From positions 2,356,001 to 2,420,000 of the forward strand of contig WIUZ02000002.1 of assembly GCA_015956445.1 (NCBI GenBank): DNA of 64,000 nucleotides. Direction: 5' to 3'. Every line of letters begins with the position of its first letter. Positions within the stretch are counted from its first letter, which is position 1. The notes beneath the pieces are model-generated. The model did no database searches and was not told where the DNA came from. It worked only from the letters and a program-made list of their open reading frames with translations. The position numbers and the translations under genes were made by a program. Positions 43,713 to 55,943 of the stretch are shown here, piece after piece. This DNA comes from Thelephora terrestris (Eukaryota > Basidiomycota > Agaricomycetes > Thelephorales > Thelephoraceae).

Positions 43713-44029
43713 GGCGGAAGTTGTGTCGTCTTACGAGGTGGCCATAAAGATCCTTCCAATAGGTATCTAGAGCTCCTAGTTGACGGTCCGCGTTGATTTC
43801 GATTGGTGCCACACCTCCCCTGGCGTTGGTGTTCCGTAAATCTAAGTGACGTTCGCTGTCGAGTGCTTTCCCATTTCGCGGAAATTGGCCGAGGGAGGCG
43901 AACCTAAGTGGCACTCGGTTTAACCTATGGCTCATGCACATGAGCCAGCACGTGGAGTGCGCAGCTCTAAAAAATCAAAGGAGGATCTCACTTTGATCTG
44001 ACCCGATCAACCACCTTGAACGCAACGCG
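43713..44029. other. Intergenic
   Basis: Short interval holding the 3' flank of one gene and the leader of the next. Nothing else seen. Confidence 0.5.
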
Positions 44030-44766
44030 ATGGCACCAAAACAACTCAAAGTGCCGAAAAAGAAACCCGCCCTCGAAGATCTTGACAAATTCGAGAACTC
44101 ACGCCACCTCACCCAAGTCATGCACGACACTTTGGTTGGTGAGCCTCCCCGTTTTCTTTGCGAGGGGGTGAATGTGGTGCTGACCGTCTTGCAGCACTAT
44201 CAACCAGGGTTGAACGCGACGGTCCAGGCCTCGCCATAGACCCGCACTTGATCAAGATCGATCCGCGTAACGGCGAAGGGCTGTTGATGGATTACGATGT
44301 AAGTCTAAACATGGGAGTAGAGCTGAAGATGGTGAGGCAAAGCGTTCTCGACTACACAAAAGTGTGCACGACATGGGTTGAACGAGCTTGTATCCCCCAG
44401 TTGCATCCATATTTTGGACGACCGGTGGAGCACGTCGCGTATTACATGAGCATGGAGGAATCACCCGTCGGAGGCCTGAAGTTGACACGAGATCAGTGGC
44501 TGGATGTGATCAAGGAAAATTCTGTTGAAGGGATAGAAGGCGTCCCTGTTTCCCCAGAGGTGCAGAAGAAGGTTGAGGAGTGGCTGCTGGGTTTGCACGC
44601 CAGGCTCTCCATGAACAAGAAGACGAAAACTTTGGCTCAAGATATCATCGATACGTGGGTCGAGGGTAGAGAAGAGGGAACCAGCGAGCAAGAGGAGGAG
44701 ACCAAGGGTAAGCGTCGGTGGGAGGTATTGCCGCTAGATTCTATCCCCATGGAAGACCTAGATTAG
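44030..44766 (+). CDS. Unknown soluble protein
   Basis: Two exons (44030-44138, 44195-44766) close to 226 residues. The start is basic (MAPKQLKVPKKKPALEDLD). The middle looks globular (GPGLAIDPHLIKIDPRNGEG, KVCTTWVERACIPQLHPYFG) and the end is charged (EEGTSEQEEETKGKRRWEVL). No membrane segment or signal peptide. I do not recognise a family. It sits in the same orientation as, and directly after, the unknown gene at 42914, but the two are not obviously related in sequence. The GTGAGC donor and TTGCAG acceptor are standard. Confidence 0.7.
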
Positions 44767-45270
44767 TGTGATTTTTCTCGTTTCAGTCCACCTAATAAAC
44801 CTCATACCACCCCTTCCGTTCTCCAACTAAGTGGGAGAACTTAGGATTCATGGAGTTTCAGTCGGTGCAGCCGATGATTTATGAGCCCAAAACGCGTGAA
44901 ATTTCGGCGCTCTCGCGCAGCGTACCCCGCAAAGCTTCAGAACATTAGCAAAAGAGACTAGGATCGGAGAGGAAGAAAGAGAGGAAAGTTGACTAGGAGC
45001 GCACGGATGCGGTTACACTGCCGATGTGAAACCCACTCGTTCGATCTCGACTCTCATTCGCTCAGTCGAGTCAACTACCCGTTAGCTGTGCCGGTCCCGC
45101 CGACTCGACCTACTTAAGCCCACGTTAATCGGAACGGATGTGTGCCCTTCACCCCATTCTTGCATTCTTCCTTATCACCTTGAACTGACCGCAACCTCTT
45201 CATATTCTTCTTCTCTTCACCCTCTCGCGTTGCCTTTGGTCCGATCTTATACCTTGCTCTATCCGCAAAC
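44767..45270. other. Intergenic, promoter of heat-shock gene
   Basis: No gene. Scattered TTC/GAA blocks occur (for example AAATTTC near 44900 and GAAGAAAGAG near 44970), but I cannot define a full heat-shock element array. The last 100 bp are C/T-rich, a typical fungal leader. Confidence 0.45.
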
Positions 45271-45817
45271 ATGACCGTTACGCGATACCCCAACTCCCAC
45301 CGCTCCCACGACTGTGACTACACCGTCCAACGCGACGCCAGCGCGCACTATCACGATGAAGCCTCCAGCCAGGGTCAACTCCTCAGGCCAAAGTAAGCAG
45401 CCATCCGCGTTCTTCCAGCTCACACGAAACGATGACCATCTCTGACTCGGTTGGAACCCATGCACAGGATGGACGTGTACGAGGATTCGACAATGGTCAT
45501 AGCAACTTTCGAGATCCCCGGTGCCTCACGGGACAAGATCGCCATCGAAGTGTCCGGAAATCGTTTGACGATCTCGGGCGAGGTAGCCACTTCCTTTGGC
45601 TCGAATCAAGACTACATCCTTCGTGAACGGAAGACTGGTCCGTTTCGTAGAACCCTCCAGCTCCCATCTGCTATTCCAGTGAGTCACTCTAAGCGCTGCT
45701 GCGTCATTGATGATCGCTGACCACAGCGTGTTCCGATAATCCCAGGCCGAGTCTATCGGATACGATTTGGAGGACGGAGTTTTGACTGTGGTCTTCCCAC
45801 GCATTCCACCATCATAA
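45271..45817 (+). CDS. Small heat-shock protein (HSP20/alpha-crystallin)
   Basis: Exons 45271-45392, 45468-45678 and 45746-45817 give 134 residues. After a short His/Tyr-rich N-terminal arm, the alpha-crystallin domain starts at MDVYEDSTMVIATFEIPG. It continues KIAIEVSGNRLTISGE and ERKTGPFRRTLQLPSAI, and ends with LEDGVLTVVFPRIPPS, where GVLTVVFP is the conserved strand. Such proteins hold unfolding clients in an ATP-independent way in the cytosol. At 134 residues it is on the short side for fungi; the C-terminal IxI-type motif is reduced to RIPPS. All three junctions are in phase. Confidence 0.9.
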
Positions 45818-46144
45818 GAACGTCCAGCAACCATTCTTTCTCCGGCAACCTGCAGAACCTGAGCTGGCCTCCCATCGTTATCACTCACCCTGAATGACCT
45901 CCCTGTTGGACGCACCCTCTGTACTATCTACCCATCTCGCGAAATAGTGTATTCGTAGTCTTATCTTCTACAACTATCGCACCGGTTTACCTTACCAGTG
46001 ACTTGTCTCACGATAATACCGAATGGCCTTCTCGCCGTATTTGTCATCCTCCAATTCCACAGCTTGTGATCGAGATTCCATTCCACAACCGCTTGTTTGA
46101 AACCGCGATCCTTTTTTCCCCCTCCGTTCCTCGACCGCCCTAGA
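45818..46144. other. Intergenic
   Basis: Between the HSP20 gene and FSH1, same strand. No further feature recognised. Confidence 0.5.
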
Positions 46145-47421
46145 ATGAACAAGTCTAATAAGATCCCTTCCGCTGCTGCGGACGCCAAAAAGGTCTTGAT
46201 GCTCCACGGGTAAATCGGCGTCCTATGTTTGGGCTTCGTTGTTGCGCAGTACTGATCCTCTTACTGTGGCGACCGACCGACCGATCGTTAATCTCCGGGG
46301 TTTTAGCTATGCCCAGAATGCAAAGATATTCAGTAAACGGGTGGGTTCCTGCCGCTACGCCGCAGTCTACCACCTACCTACTTGCGCTTTTCCATATACC
46401 AACAAACAAGACGGCTGCGCTCAGGAAGACCTGCGCACCCGAGATTGAACTAGGTGAGGGCGAACGAGCGATTTTACGCTCGTGACCGCGTGGATGGTTT
46501 CACACCCCAAGATCCCTGAAGCCCGTTTGATCTGATGCTCTCTGTGGTCGTTTTTTTGGGGGTGCGCAGTGTATCTAGATGGCCCACACATCTTGCAACC
46601 GGCGGATCTTGCGTTTGGGAATCCACTAGTAGAGCCGGCGTTGGAGGAGACCGGGGAGGCTGTGGCCGATCCCGAGGTAGCTCCTCGTGGGTGGGGATTC
46701 AAAGCCACCCCTGAGAACGCCGAACCTGGACTGGTGGAAGCTTTGGAGGTTATCAAAGACGCCTTGTCAAAGGACACTTACGCGGTACGCGCTTCGGGAA
46801 CCCCGGTCCGAGGTTTGTTGCCTGTGTGGGCCTCACGCCTTTGAAACGAATAGGGCGTATTTGGGTTCAGTCAAGGAGGAGGGATGGCCGCGACCGTGGC
46901 CGCGTTGGTAAGTTCCATCGGATCTCACCATCGTTTTTTTTTCATCTGTCATCGCAGTTGGAGAAACCACACTTATACCCGCCGTTTATCGTGAACGGGA
47001 AACCCATACACCCACCGCTGTGAGAGATTATTCCACACCGAGCGGGGTCCTCAGTCGTTCAGAATGTCTGTTTTAGTGAATTCTGTGTTTCGGTGGCGGG
47101 ATACCGTCCCTCCGGTCCTATTCGGACACCGCTGTTCGTACCATCTTACTCGACGCCTACGCTGCACGTCCTCGGGAGGACGGACGTGGTTGTTGTGGAG
47201 GAGAGGTCGAATCAGCTGATCGAGGTTTCAGCGAACCGGTGGGTTGAGTACCATCCTGGCGGTATGTTTGCGTTTGATCGTCTTGTGGGGGGTATACTAC
47301 TGTGCTGAAGTTTTGTGCGCGTGAAGGTCATTTCGTTCCGTCGCAAAAGCATTGGAGGGATCTCTTTAGAACTTGGATGCTTGATCAAAAGGCAGAAATT
47401 CCCTCGCCCAGTATCAATTGA
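46145..47421 (+). CDS. FSH1: Fsh1-family serine hydrolase
   Basis: Eight exons (46145-46209, 46307-46340, 46411-46453, 46570-46784, 46854-46907, 46958-47019, 47077-47261, 47327-47421) close to 250 residues. The fold reads KKVLMLHGYAQNAKIFSKR, ALRKTC, VYLDGPHILQPADL, the nucleophile elbow GVFGFSQGGGMAA (Ser), TPTLHVLGRTDVVV (Asp) and GHFVPSQKHWRDL (His). This is the complete alpha/beta-hydrolase triad of the Fsh1/OVCA2 family. Fungal members are small cytosolic esterases of uncertain substrate; homologues also occur in secondary-metabolite clusters, but no such cluster is seen here. The intron density (seven in 1.3 kb) is high. It is convergent with the gene at 47539, with 117 bp between the stops. 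Confidence 0.9.
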
Positions 47422-47538
47422 CCCGTAGGTACGATTGGTTGCTCGGTTTAAGGTCTTACTACATAGAGAACGGGCGGAACGAAAACCAATATTCGATACA
47501 AGACCGTCGATAGACCATACACACTCTCTTGCGCCAGA

Positions 47539-48201
47539 TCACGGCCTGATAAAATCGTCCAGCCTAAGCTCTTCAAAAAGCCACCCCATTTCCGAAGACG
47601 CGAACAACCCACGCAACCGTTCGTTCCGTTTGCAAAGCTGTTGCAACAATTTGAAGTCCGACTTGCACATTTTGTACTTCTGTCCTGCTGCCATCTTGGG
47701 CTCACCCTTCCAACTCCACGGTTCCAACTTGTCGATCGGGACCTGGTGCTTGATGCAGAGGCAGAGGATATTGTTGGCCGTGTCTGGGGCACGCCAGGTG
47801 GGCAATACTTTGAGCGTGTGGAGCCAATAAGGCTCAGAGGTTTCGTGGTCGCCGTTGTGTCCGACGGGGAGGATCTCAGCCATAATGGGGCGAAGGATCC
47901 CCTTGACCTCAGACAGTCTCTTTCCCTGGAGGGTCGTAAAGATAGCCACGGTGGCGTTGTCGGAGGATACGTCGAGGATGACGCCCGGTCGTTGGGGGCT
48001 GTTCTTTGGTTCCTTACGGGTGGAAGGGGAGGGGATATCAGGAGTGAGTGACTTTGACTTCTTTGCCATTGCTTCGCTTGCGACGGAGAGGGCGGAGAGA
48101 CGAGAGTTGTCGTAGAAAAAGTTGTGGAGCGTTCGGTCGACGGATGCGGCCACGCGAACAATGTCGCGCGCCAGGGGACGAAAGGGTGGCACCGGTGACA
48201 T
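47539..48201 (-). CDS. Unknown protein, probably basidiomycete-specific
   Basis: A single exon of 220 codons from the ATG at 48201. The N-terminal 75 residues are basic and Ser/Pro-rich (MAKKSKSLTPDIPSPSTRKE). The rest looks like a compact domain: GVILDVSSDNATVAIFTTL, GILRPIMAEILPVG, NNILCLCIKHQVPI and CKSDFKLLQQLCKRNERLRG. No signal peptide, membrane helix or recognised motif. A role cannot be read from the sequence. The long open frame and the even composition make a shadow frame unlikely, although an overlapping minus-strand frame is also long. Confidence 0.65.
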   Translation of the reverse strand: MSPVPPFRPLARDIVRVAASVDRTLHNFFYDNSRLSALSVASEAMAKKSKSLTPDIPSPSTRKEPKNSPQRPGVILDVSSDNATVAIFTTLQGKRLSEVKGILRPIMAEILPVGHNGDHETSEPYWLHTLKVLPTWRAPDTANNILCLCIKHQVPIDKLEPWSWKGEPKMAAGQKYKMCKSDFKLLQQLCKRNERLRGLFASSEMGWLFEELRLDDFIRP

Positions 48202-48952
48202 ACGGGCGATGTGGGCAGGGTTGGAGGCGGTCAGAGAAAAAGATGGTTCTATTTATCTTCTCGCCACGTTTGACTGCTCTGGACGTGGGCTGCGTGGACG
48301 ACGAGACGATGGAGCGCCCCGCCACACTTTTTTTCCCCTTTACTGCAGGTCGTTTGCGCTGTCCATTGAGGGTCCTCACCACGCGGTGTAGAGGCTGAAA
48401 TTCTGGTCCCGGGCACGGTTTGAGCTCATTGCTTGCCGACTAGAGGCGGTGCAAGCCACGAACGCTCTATTGGAAACCGGAATATCATCAGGGTTTCCGG
48501 GGTAGTAGGATCTGGGTTGAGGGCGAGATCCAGAAGTGGTTGCTGTTGTGCTCTTGGTCCATGCCACCGTGATGGTGAGGTGGGTTCCTAACTCGTGCAC
48601 TTTTGGTCCGATCCGGCGCCTCTCACCCTCATCCCACCCACAGATGATAATAGCGCCCACAAGCGGCATGGGGACATCCACTACTGGCCATTCAGCAACA
48701 CGCCCCTCACTGAGCTTGAGGCTGGATTCCAGCGTAGATCGGCAGGCTGGCACATGGAGCTGACTGTGATATACTGAGACATTCCTGTTTAAGTTGAAGG
48801 GACAGGGGGTGGCGGGGGGTAGGGATGTATTCTCGTGTGTTTCTCCTTGAGCTTAAGTAAAGCGGAGGCGCGAGGAGCTAGAACTTAGGGGCAGCGTCGG
48901 TCTCAGGCCACACCAACGTCGATCCTTCTTACTTTCTACCTTCACCGGCGAA
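48202..48952. other. Intergenic between divergent genes
   Basis: Divergent promoter region of the genes at 47539 and 48953. Short frames on both strands (48376-48763) overlap and lack support. Confidence 0.45.
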
Positions 48953-50420
48953 ATGCCTCCCAAACAGAAGAAGGGTACCACAAAAGGCTCGAGGAAGAGC
49001 CAAGTTCCAGCCAAGCCACCGAAGCGTGCGTACCTCCAACTTCGCTCCGGGGACTTGACCTGACCTCGTGCATTGCGCATTTTGTAGCATCTCCCGCTCC
49101 GGTGGAAATGCCCCAAGAAATCATCGACCAAATCGTCGACGAGCTCACGTCCAACCTCGACCTGAAATCCTCCTCGTTGATCAGCCGAGCGTGGACTAGC
49201 CGTTCCCAGCAAAAACTCTTTCGACACATCACGCTCGCTCCTACCGACATCAAACCGTGGCTCAGCAAGTCCAAACCGACCGCCGCCGCGGTTAACCCGT
49301 GGATCACCAAATTCGAACTGAGGGACAACCCACAAAACGAAGGGAGCACGATGCCTTGGGATCACCCGTTGACCCTGTCGCGATTGATCAGTCCGCTCGC
49401 CTCCTCCCCGATTCAACATCTGACGATCATTCCTTTCAACATGCGTCTGTTCCGGAAGAGTTCTCTTTTCCGGTGCTTCGAACCAGTCGCTGGCTCTCTC
49501 TGCTCTTTGGAACTCAGGTTCCTCAAGACTTGTTCCCAGGCGTTGACCTTTCTCATCTCCATGTTCCCTAACCTCGACGACATACTCCTCGAGCGAATCA
49601 GCGCAACTCCCATGACATGGCCAAAAGGCGAACACGGTTTCGAGGACATCCCAAGCTTTGCAGGGACTTTCGAATACCTCGACATCTATGACGGCATCCT
49701 ACCGGCCCTGTTGTCGTGGATAATGGAGTTCCCGCTCTGGTTCCACACGATCTCCCCGGGCATGCTCAAGAGAGACGACGTGCCCATGTTTGCGAAGCTA
49801 GTGGAGATCTGCTCTTCCACATTACAGGAGATACCTCACGTTATGTTTGATGCAGGTACGCGATGGGCCTCCGCGTGAGGCTGACGATGAACGAATCGCT
49901 GACAAATACCTTCGTGAAAGATGTCCGGCCTGAGCACGTCGTGGGCATTTTAAGCCCTTGCACGAATCTCCGTATGGTCGGGGTTCTCGACAGCCAGTTT
50001 GGCCACGTGTCTCCGATGGCGGTCACCATGCTACGTTCGCTGAGGTCTCGCCAGATCTCCGTGATATACATAGAGATAATCGAGACCTTGCGCACCCTCC
50101 AAGTGGACCACGTCTGGAATAACCAAGGATGGCGAGAGTTTGAAGATCTCCTTTGCCAGCTTGCCGAGGAACGAATCGACGACGACGACGAGTTGGTGTT
50201 GGAGCTCGGGATTTGGAGGAACCCCCGACTGAAAGCTTGTGGACCGCTTGACCCTGGAAAAATGCTTCCGAGATTTAGGAAGAAAGGTTCGATCAGGTTC
50301 GCCCCCCCTCCCGAGGACCCGGATTATGCGGCCGTGCTCGACTACAAATACTCCTCGGACGAGCGGGAGATCACAACCACCGTTCTGCAGACGCTGTATG
50401 GGCTTATGAGTGGCCACTGA
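48953..50420 (+). CDS. F-box protein
   Basis: Exons 48953-49025, 49088-49855 and 49921-50420 give 446 residues. A basic start (MPPKQKKGTTKGSRKS) leads into an F-box at about residues 30-70 (MPQEIIDQIVDELTSNL, SSLISRAWTSRSQQKLFRHI). Leucine-rich, LRR-like segments follow (IQHLTIIPFNMRLF, LCSLELRFLKTC, FPNLDDILLERIS). It ends with an acidic stretch (EERIDDDDELVLELG) and a Tyr-rich tail. Proteins of this plan are numerous in Agaricomycetes and act as SCF substrate adaptors; the target is unknown. The first intron separates the basic tail from the F-box. Confidence 0.8.
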
Positions 50421-50799
50421 GGATACGGTATTTTTCTTCTTCCTTTGCTTGCCTTGTTTACTGGCATTTTCTGTTGTGCTGTACTTATTAACTTGCGTGT
50501 ATCAACCGTTGCTCCTGGATAGTTGTGAATGTGAAATTTACAAAAGGATCTCGGTGTGCAACCAGTGCATGGTCACTACATGATCTCCGAACGATATTCT
50601 AACTTTTCTTTTCCTTCTCAGATCTTACTTGGCGCAACAATCCCTGGGATTAGATAGCGATGAAGAGTGAGTTCGCATATATATATCGATCTCCACGACA
50701 CATGCCGATCCCGTAACAAGGGGGACGATAATCTCGTGGTTACGCCACCTCTGCCTTATTGGTGAGCCTGGAGATATTTGAACAATATCAGCACCGCGT
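50421..50799. other. Intergenic between convergent genes
   Basis: 3' flanks of the F-box gene and SDS22. An ATATATAT run lies near 50677-50684. Nothing else seen. Confidence 0.5.
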
Positions 50800-52396
50800 T
50801 TAGTGGAGCGGCGAGGAACAACCGTACGTTGCATCGATCTGTCCGACTTGAGGTAAAGCTAGCATGACCTTCCGTCGATAGTTCACGCCTTCCGCTTTCT
50901 GACACGGGTTACCCTCCAAATAGATCGTTTCGAGCTTCTTGTGACCAGAGAGTTGTGATTCGAGATCGTTGAGATTGGGGATCTTGTTATCGTTCGCCTG
51001 AGAGAGAAAACCAGGAAGGGGTCAGTGCGCTTGCCCCCCTCAGAGAGGGTATGCCACTACAGGTGTGGACTTACCCAAAACTCCTCGAGGCCCTTTAGGT
51101 GTGAGAGGTTCTCTATGCAAGATATTTGGTTGTTGCCGATATCGAACACGCGCAGTTTAAGCTTAGCGACAGGGAAAGAGTGAGCACTAAGGGGGTTGGA
51201 AACAATGGTATGCCGGAGGACTGACGTTTTTCTCTAACCCTTCGATCTTCGGAATACCATTGTGACCGAGATAGATCTCTTCGAGATTCTCCAGTTCCTC
51301 AAGGTTCTCGAGCTTTGTCACTCGGTTTGATTGCATAGATAGTAATCGCAGGGATTTCAGCTTCCCAAGATTCTGAGTGATACGCAACCGAGTTCGGAAA
51401 GTGCGATTTCAGAGCAGGAAGGGATAGTATCGCACCTCAAGTCTCGTAATCTTGTTTTTTCCGAGCCATAGTTCTTCCAGGTTTACGAGCGCATCTAGAC
51501 CTTCGATGTTCTTTTGAAGACTGTCGTGAGGCTAACGAGCCCGGATGAAATGATTTTGCCTTTACGCACCCTGATTTTGTTTCCTCCAAGCTCGAGACTC
51601 GTCAGAGTGGCTCCTAAACTGTCGAGTCCAGAAATGGTGGATATCCGATCCTGAACGAAGTAAACGGTCTTCAACTGTCGAAGGTGCTTTAGTCCCTCCG
51701 GAATCTCTCGCAGCAAGTTGAAAGACAGGTCAAGAGTCCTAAAGGGTGGCAGACGAGGGTCAGGCACCATCTAACCGAACCCCACGGGGAATCCGTGCCG
51801 CTTACGTGACGTATACCAGCGAGTCCAGTGCGTCCCCAAGGTCCTTAATCTTGTTATCGTACAAATCCAGCTCTGTCAGATTCACGAGCGCCTTCGTGAC
51901 CTCAGAGTCCAAGGTCTTGATGTTATTCTGTCGTAAACACAGTCTCTTCAGAGTAGGTCCAAATCGTTGTAGACCCAAGCTAGAGATGCTTCGCAGTCGC
52001 GAGTGCACAAGGTCGATCTCCTGTTCACAGGAACGAGACGGCGTAAGCAGAAGGATACCAGCGATTACGTGCAATTGTGAAGGTGGAGGGGGAACGACGT
52101 ACGTCAGTATCGTCGGGTAAGTCAGCCAGGATCTCCGAATCATCTATTTCTGGAGAGTCTACATCATCGTCAGGATCCTCCTCGTGGTCAGAAGCATGGT
52201 TTGAAGTGGTCGGGGCAGGCATCGACACCCTGGCGGCCCTAATCAGTCGCGTAATCTCAGTATTCTGTATCTCCAGAAAATCGCGGGGGTGGGAATAGGG
52301 AACTCGGGGGCTTTTTTCTCACTTTTTCTGGATGATAGGAGAAGTATCGGACCTCATGAGAGAAGGAGGGGGAGAGTTATCTTCTGCGTCTGACAT
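50800..52396 (-). CDS. SDS22: Sds22, protein phosphatase 1 regulatory subunit
   Basis: Eight exons (52396-52323, 52238-52103, 52020-51817, 51770-51570, 51510-51436, 51372-51226, 51161-51075, 50997-50800) close to 373 residues. An acidic N-terminus (HEEDPDDDVDSPEIDDSEIL) is followed by about eleven SDS22-type leucine-rich repeats, such as LTELDLYDNKIKDLG, LTSLELGGNKIR, LEELWLGKNKITRLE, LEEIYLGHNGIPKIEGLE and RVFDIGNNQISCIENL. The LRR cap KLETIYLEGNPCQ then KVMLALPQVGQIDAT closes the domain. Sds22 binds PP1 (Glc7) and controls its assembly and mitotic localisation. The exon-4 start (MVPDPRLPPF) replaces part of one repeat and could be shifted. Confidence 0.92.
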
Positions 52397-52489
52397 CGCG
52401 ATTTTGTCGGACTTCGGCAGCTCTTCAGTTGGTGGCTGAGGATCACCCTGATGGGACTGATTTGACCCACAGACATCTCCGCTTGACCA
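52397..52489. promoter_or_regulatory. Compact bidirectional promoter
   Basis: Only 93 bp lie between the ATGs of SDS22 (minus) and the gene at 52490 (plus), so both must be driven from this interval. No TATA box seen. Confidence 0.45.
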
Positions 52490-53281
52490 ATGGCCGTCAC
52501 TTCAGATCACACGACTGCTCAAGCTCAAGCGCAGGACCTAAGAAGTAAGCCCCACTCTTTTGAAGTTCTATCCAAAGATTCTCCAGAACCTTCGAGCTCT
52601 CATCTAGTTCTCCACAGGTCGGTCGGTCGGTCGGTCGGTCGCTAGATCATCGCCTTGTGGGCGGCTCCTTATTACTCGCCTTGTACATGCTGTCTGGAGG
52701 CCTCGGGCACGCGTCTGGACGAATCCACGGCCATCGATGCTACAAGCATGATACTCCCCTTGCAGAGTCGACCATCACAAGATCAAAGAACGCGGCCATT
52801 AAACCCCCTCTCGATTCGCCGACCCAGGTCGCGATGCTCTTACACGCTCGATTTATAGTGACACGGCAACGCGTCGCGATGCCGCCCAATGAGTTTCCTT
52901 TGACACCCAATGCGTTGTCATGGATGGTGCGAAAGGTATGGAAAAACTCCAATAAGTGTTCGTACGAAAAACCGATTTTCCTGACATCGCCGTCGCACGC
53001 TCAGCTTTCACAGTTAACATCGAACCAAAGGAATTGAAAGCCCTGTATCAAACAACGAATAAAGCACAGGGTCCACCAGAAACACTGATGTGGTTGAATT
53101 TTCGCAGATCGCTTCCTAACTTACGTTTCTGGTTTATTCCCAGCTCACGCAGCTTGGCCCGTCGCGTTATGCACGCCAGGGTCTCATTCACTCTGTATCT
53201 ATACTAACAGGCCTCACGTGCGGCTCGCATTCCAAAGAACACGCAGGTCTCTCACCCAGCTTACCCTCTCTTCTCGGATGA
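52490..53281 (+). CDS. Unknown protein with one membrane segment
   Basis: Exon 1 (52490-52544, MAVTSDHTTAQAQAQDLR) joins in phase to exon 2 (52642-52935), which has a Gly-rich hydrophobic segment (LVGGSLLLALYMLSGGLGHA) near residues 23-42. A basic part follows (TRSKNAAIKPPLD, ARFIVTRQRVAMPPNEF). A good acceptor at 53143 would add LTQLGPSRYARQGLIHSV and end at 53281, removing a 208-nt intron, unusually long for this window, so an exon may be missed. Exon 1-2 looks genuine; the 3' part is uncertain. No family recognised. The intron between exons 1 and 2 contains a GGTC tandem repeat. Confidence 0.45.
52617..52636. repeat. GGTC microsatellite
   Basis: Five perfect GGTC units, directly before the putative acceptor CGCTAG at 52641. 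Confidence 0.8.
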
Positions 53282-55943
53282 GCCGCCCTTGATTGGTTCC
53301 GGAGGCTCTGGGAAGGGAGATGAGATCTGTGATTTCCCAAGGCGTTCGACCGCGCGTCTACTAAGGAGACCTCCCCCTTTGGTGAACCAGCTGGCTTTGG
53401 ACACGATCACGAATCGGCATGCCTTTCGAGACGGAGCAGGAATCAGCGTCATATCTGCCAGCAAAACACGCTGGATTCCGTCAAAGTCGCGTGTATGGGA
53501 ACGTCCATCTGGAGCTCGTTCATCCCACCTCAGTATTCTTCATTGTCAAGGGATGGTTTGCACCAGCATCCTAGAAAACCCGATTGCCACAAGGCAGAGC
53601 ATTTTCTCATTCCCCACTGACTAATTTCTTACAAGTACGAGGGAAAGGAAAAAAAAAGTTGACTGGCTTCTACTCCTGTATTTTAGTTTGTCCAAAGCGC
53701 TAGTGCTACGTACTCGTTGCAACTGTTAGACGTTTGAATGATTTATGGTCAAGGAACCCCGAGGGAATCCCCCGAAAAAAAATCGTGGACCAAGTCGTGT
53801 CAGTTCACACGCGCATCAACCAACGCGCCCAATCTGAAAGAACACGAGCACGGTGTTCCGAACGAACCAGGCAGAACCGCCCGACTTGAGACTGGTGCTT
53901 TCGGGCGTCCAAACGCCACAATCCGAAGTATTGCGGGCATAATGAGCAGCTCGATTCGTTTCATGGAAGTCTCCTCGGCAAAAGAAATACCTCGCCACTC
54001 TATACGACCGAGAGGCAATCTTTGAGCCAGGAAGAGCTAGAAGAAGACATCATCGTCCTTCAACCTCGGCTATTTAGTCGAGATGGAGAGCCACAACTCC
54101 AGCTACATCAACCTTGAACGTTCAACTTCAGGAGGGCTTGACGGGGACCCATCCCCAAGTCATACGCCAGCAGTTATAGAAGTCAAACACGAACGCAGCC
54201 AGAACCTCGCCGATCGCTGGGGCATGTTCCCGGATCAGCCAGCCTTCTGGTGACAACCCGCCAGGTGAGTATCACTGCAGCTGGGGGTGTGTAGATACCC
54301 TTCGCCTCGCCACAGGGTAGACCGAGTCATGCACAGAAGCTGCAAAAGAAGAATGGGGAGGGAGAGTATGGAGCACACCCTGAGGGGAGGGGCGGATTGC
54401 TACCGACGTTTGAAGGAGGATAATCCAGGGGGCTGCGAACGTCCTCCTCTAGAGAAAGGTAAGCGCCGACGTCACACCAACGAACTTCCACTCACTTACA
54501 TCCTTTTCGGTGTTGGAGTACCTGCATTCCTCTGCCTCTCCCCAGCACTTTCTAACGGGCCAGTGGCTCCCTAAGCTTCAACACCGACGACGACAGCTTC
54601 GTAAACGTACAGCAGACACATGGACGTTTTGAGTCAATTAATCCCATACTCTAGAGTTCGGGTCCTACCCTTCTCGTTTATTCTTGAATTCTTGGATCCA
54701 AATCTTATCGATTTATGCGTTATGGTGGGCCTATGAAAGTACACGGCCCTGATACTGCGAGGTGGCCCATCAGAATACGTGCAACGAGGTGATCTAAGCA
54801 GAACTACCTTGGCTTACATTCTGCCCTATGAAGATGATAACATCATATGGCGGATAACCCAATCAACTGCGGCGTAGATACTTTGAAAATGATCGCGACC
54901 CGTGTTAAAAATCACCCGCAAGGACTTCCACACTTGCCCAAAGGAGGTGAGAAAGCAGAGTCCGATTGCCCTCACCGCCAAGGTGGCAGCAGGCAAGATC
55001 CGGGAGCATCATTTGGCGGGGGATCCATCCGGGGACGAGGGACCGATAGGAATTTGTCAGAAAGGGTAGAGAGATGTTTACCGGCGTGGGAAACTGCCCA
55101 TATACGTCAGTTGAATGGAACAGGGATCGGAGTTCCCCGAGTCGTGGGCCTGCCTGGCTCTCACTTCCCTGACCGGTTTTTTTCGCTCTCGATCGATCTC
55201 TCGAGGTAAATCTTCTGGTCATCAGTTCGAAAAAGGAACAAAGGTTCGATCGTGTTTGGCTTCGAGTGCACATTCAGAAGGAAAATAATAAGGTACCGGA
55301 GAATGGGCTGGTTTGGCGCAAGGAAGGGGACATAAAATACGAGTTATTCGCGTATCAACTTTATTATACATGTATGTGACCCGTAAATCGTGTCAACTCA
55401 GACAGGTTGGCAAGGGGATCTGCGTAAGAAACAGGAAAAGAACCTTCAATGGAGAAAGGAAGTGAGGTGAAAAGGGGTGAAGGGATACAAAAAAACGAGG
55501 ACCGTAGAGTATGCAGACAGGAGCGGGAAACGAAGAGAGGGTCAAGGAAGCGAAATAACGGTGAAAACTAGCGGAGAACATGAGGGGACGCGGGGAGACC
55601 GTGTGGAGAGACCGGTGACGAGGGCAAGGGGAGGCCATAACGCATTCGAAGGAGCCTGCGGCAACAAAAGAGAAATCACGATCGCAGCCCATTCAAACAT
55701 AATGATAAAAACACGTCAATTTGAGAGAAAGGGACACAAAACAGGAGAGAGAAGCGTAACAACAGTCTTGAAAGTGAGCGGAGGAGCGTCCAGTTTAGTA
55801 AGTGGGAAAACAAGAAGGCAAACAAACACTCGGATATGGCTTCTTGCAACCGTCGTACACAAGCAAGGGCGGCCCTCCCTTTTCGGCATATACTCGTCAC
55901 CCAAGGATCCTCCACCAACGCCGAAGATGGCTTGCTTAGCCGT
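53282..55943. other. Gene-poor 2.7 kb
   Basis: Open frames at 53289-53624, 53738-54025, 54287-54574 and 54847-55209 have Arg/Ser-rich, repeat-free but domain-free translations with no splice support. I do not accept them. A 56-codon frame at 54083-54252 (MESHNSSYINLERSTSGG...) is the only one with a protein-like look. 55330-55943 is the 3' flank of the WC-2-like gene and is purine-rich on the plus strand. Confidence 0.4.

Noticed and set aside
46145-48201. Biosynthetic cluster around the Fsh1 hydrolase
   Set aside because: No synthase, oxidase or dedicated regulator nearby; neighbours are housekeeping or unknown genes.
53289-55209. Series of medium open frames downstream of the SDS22 region
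   Set aside because: GC-rich chance frames with basic, domain-free translations; no consistent splicing.
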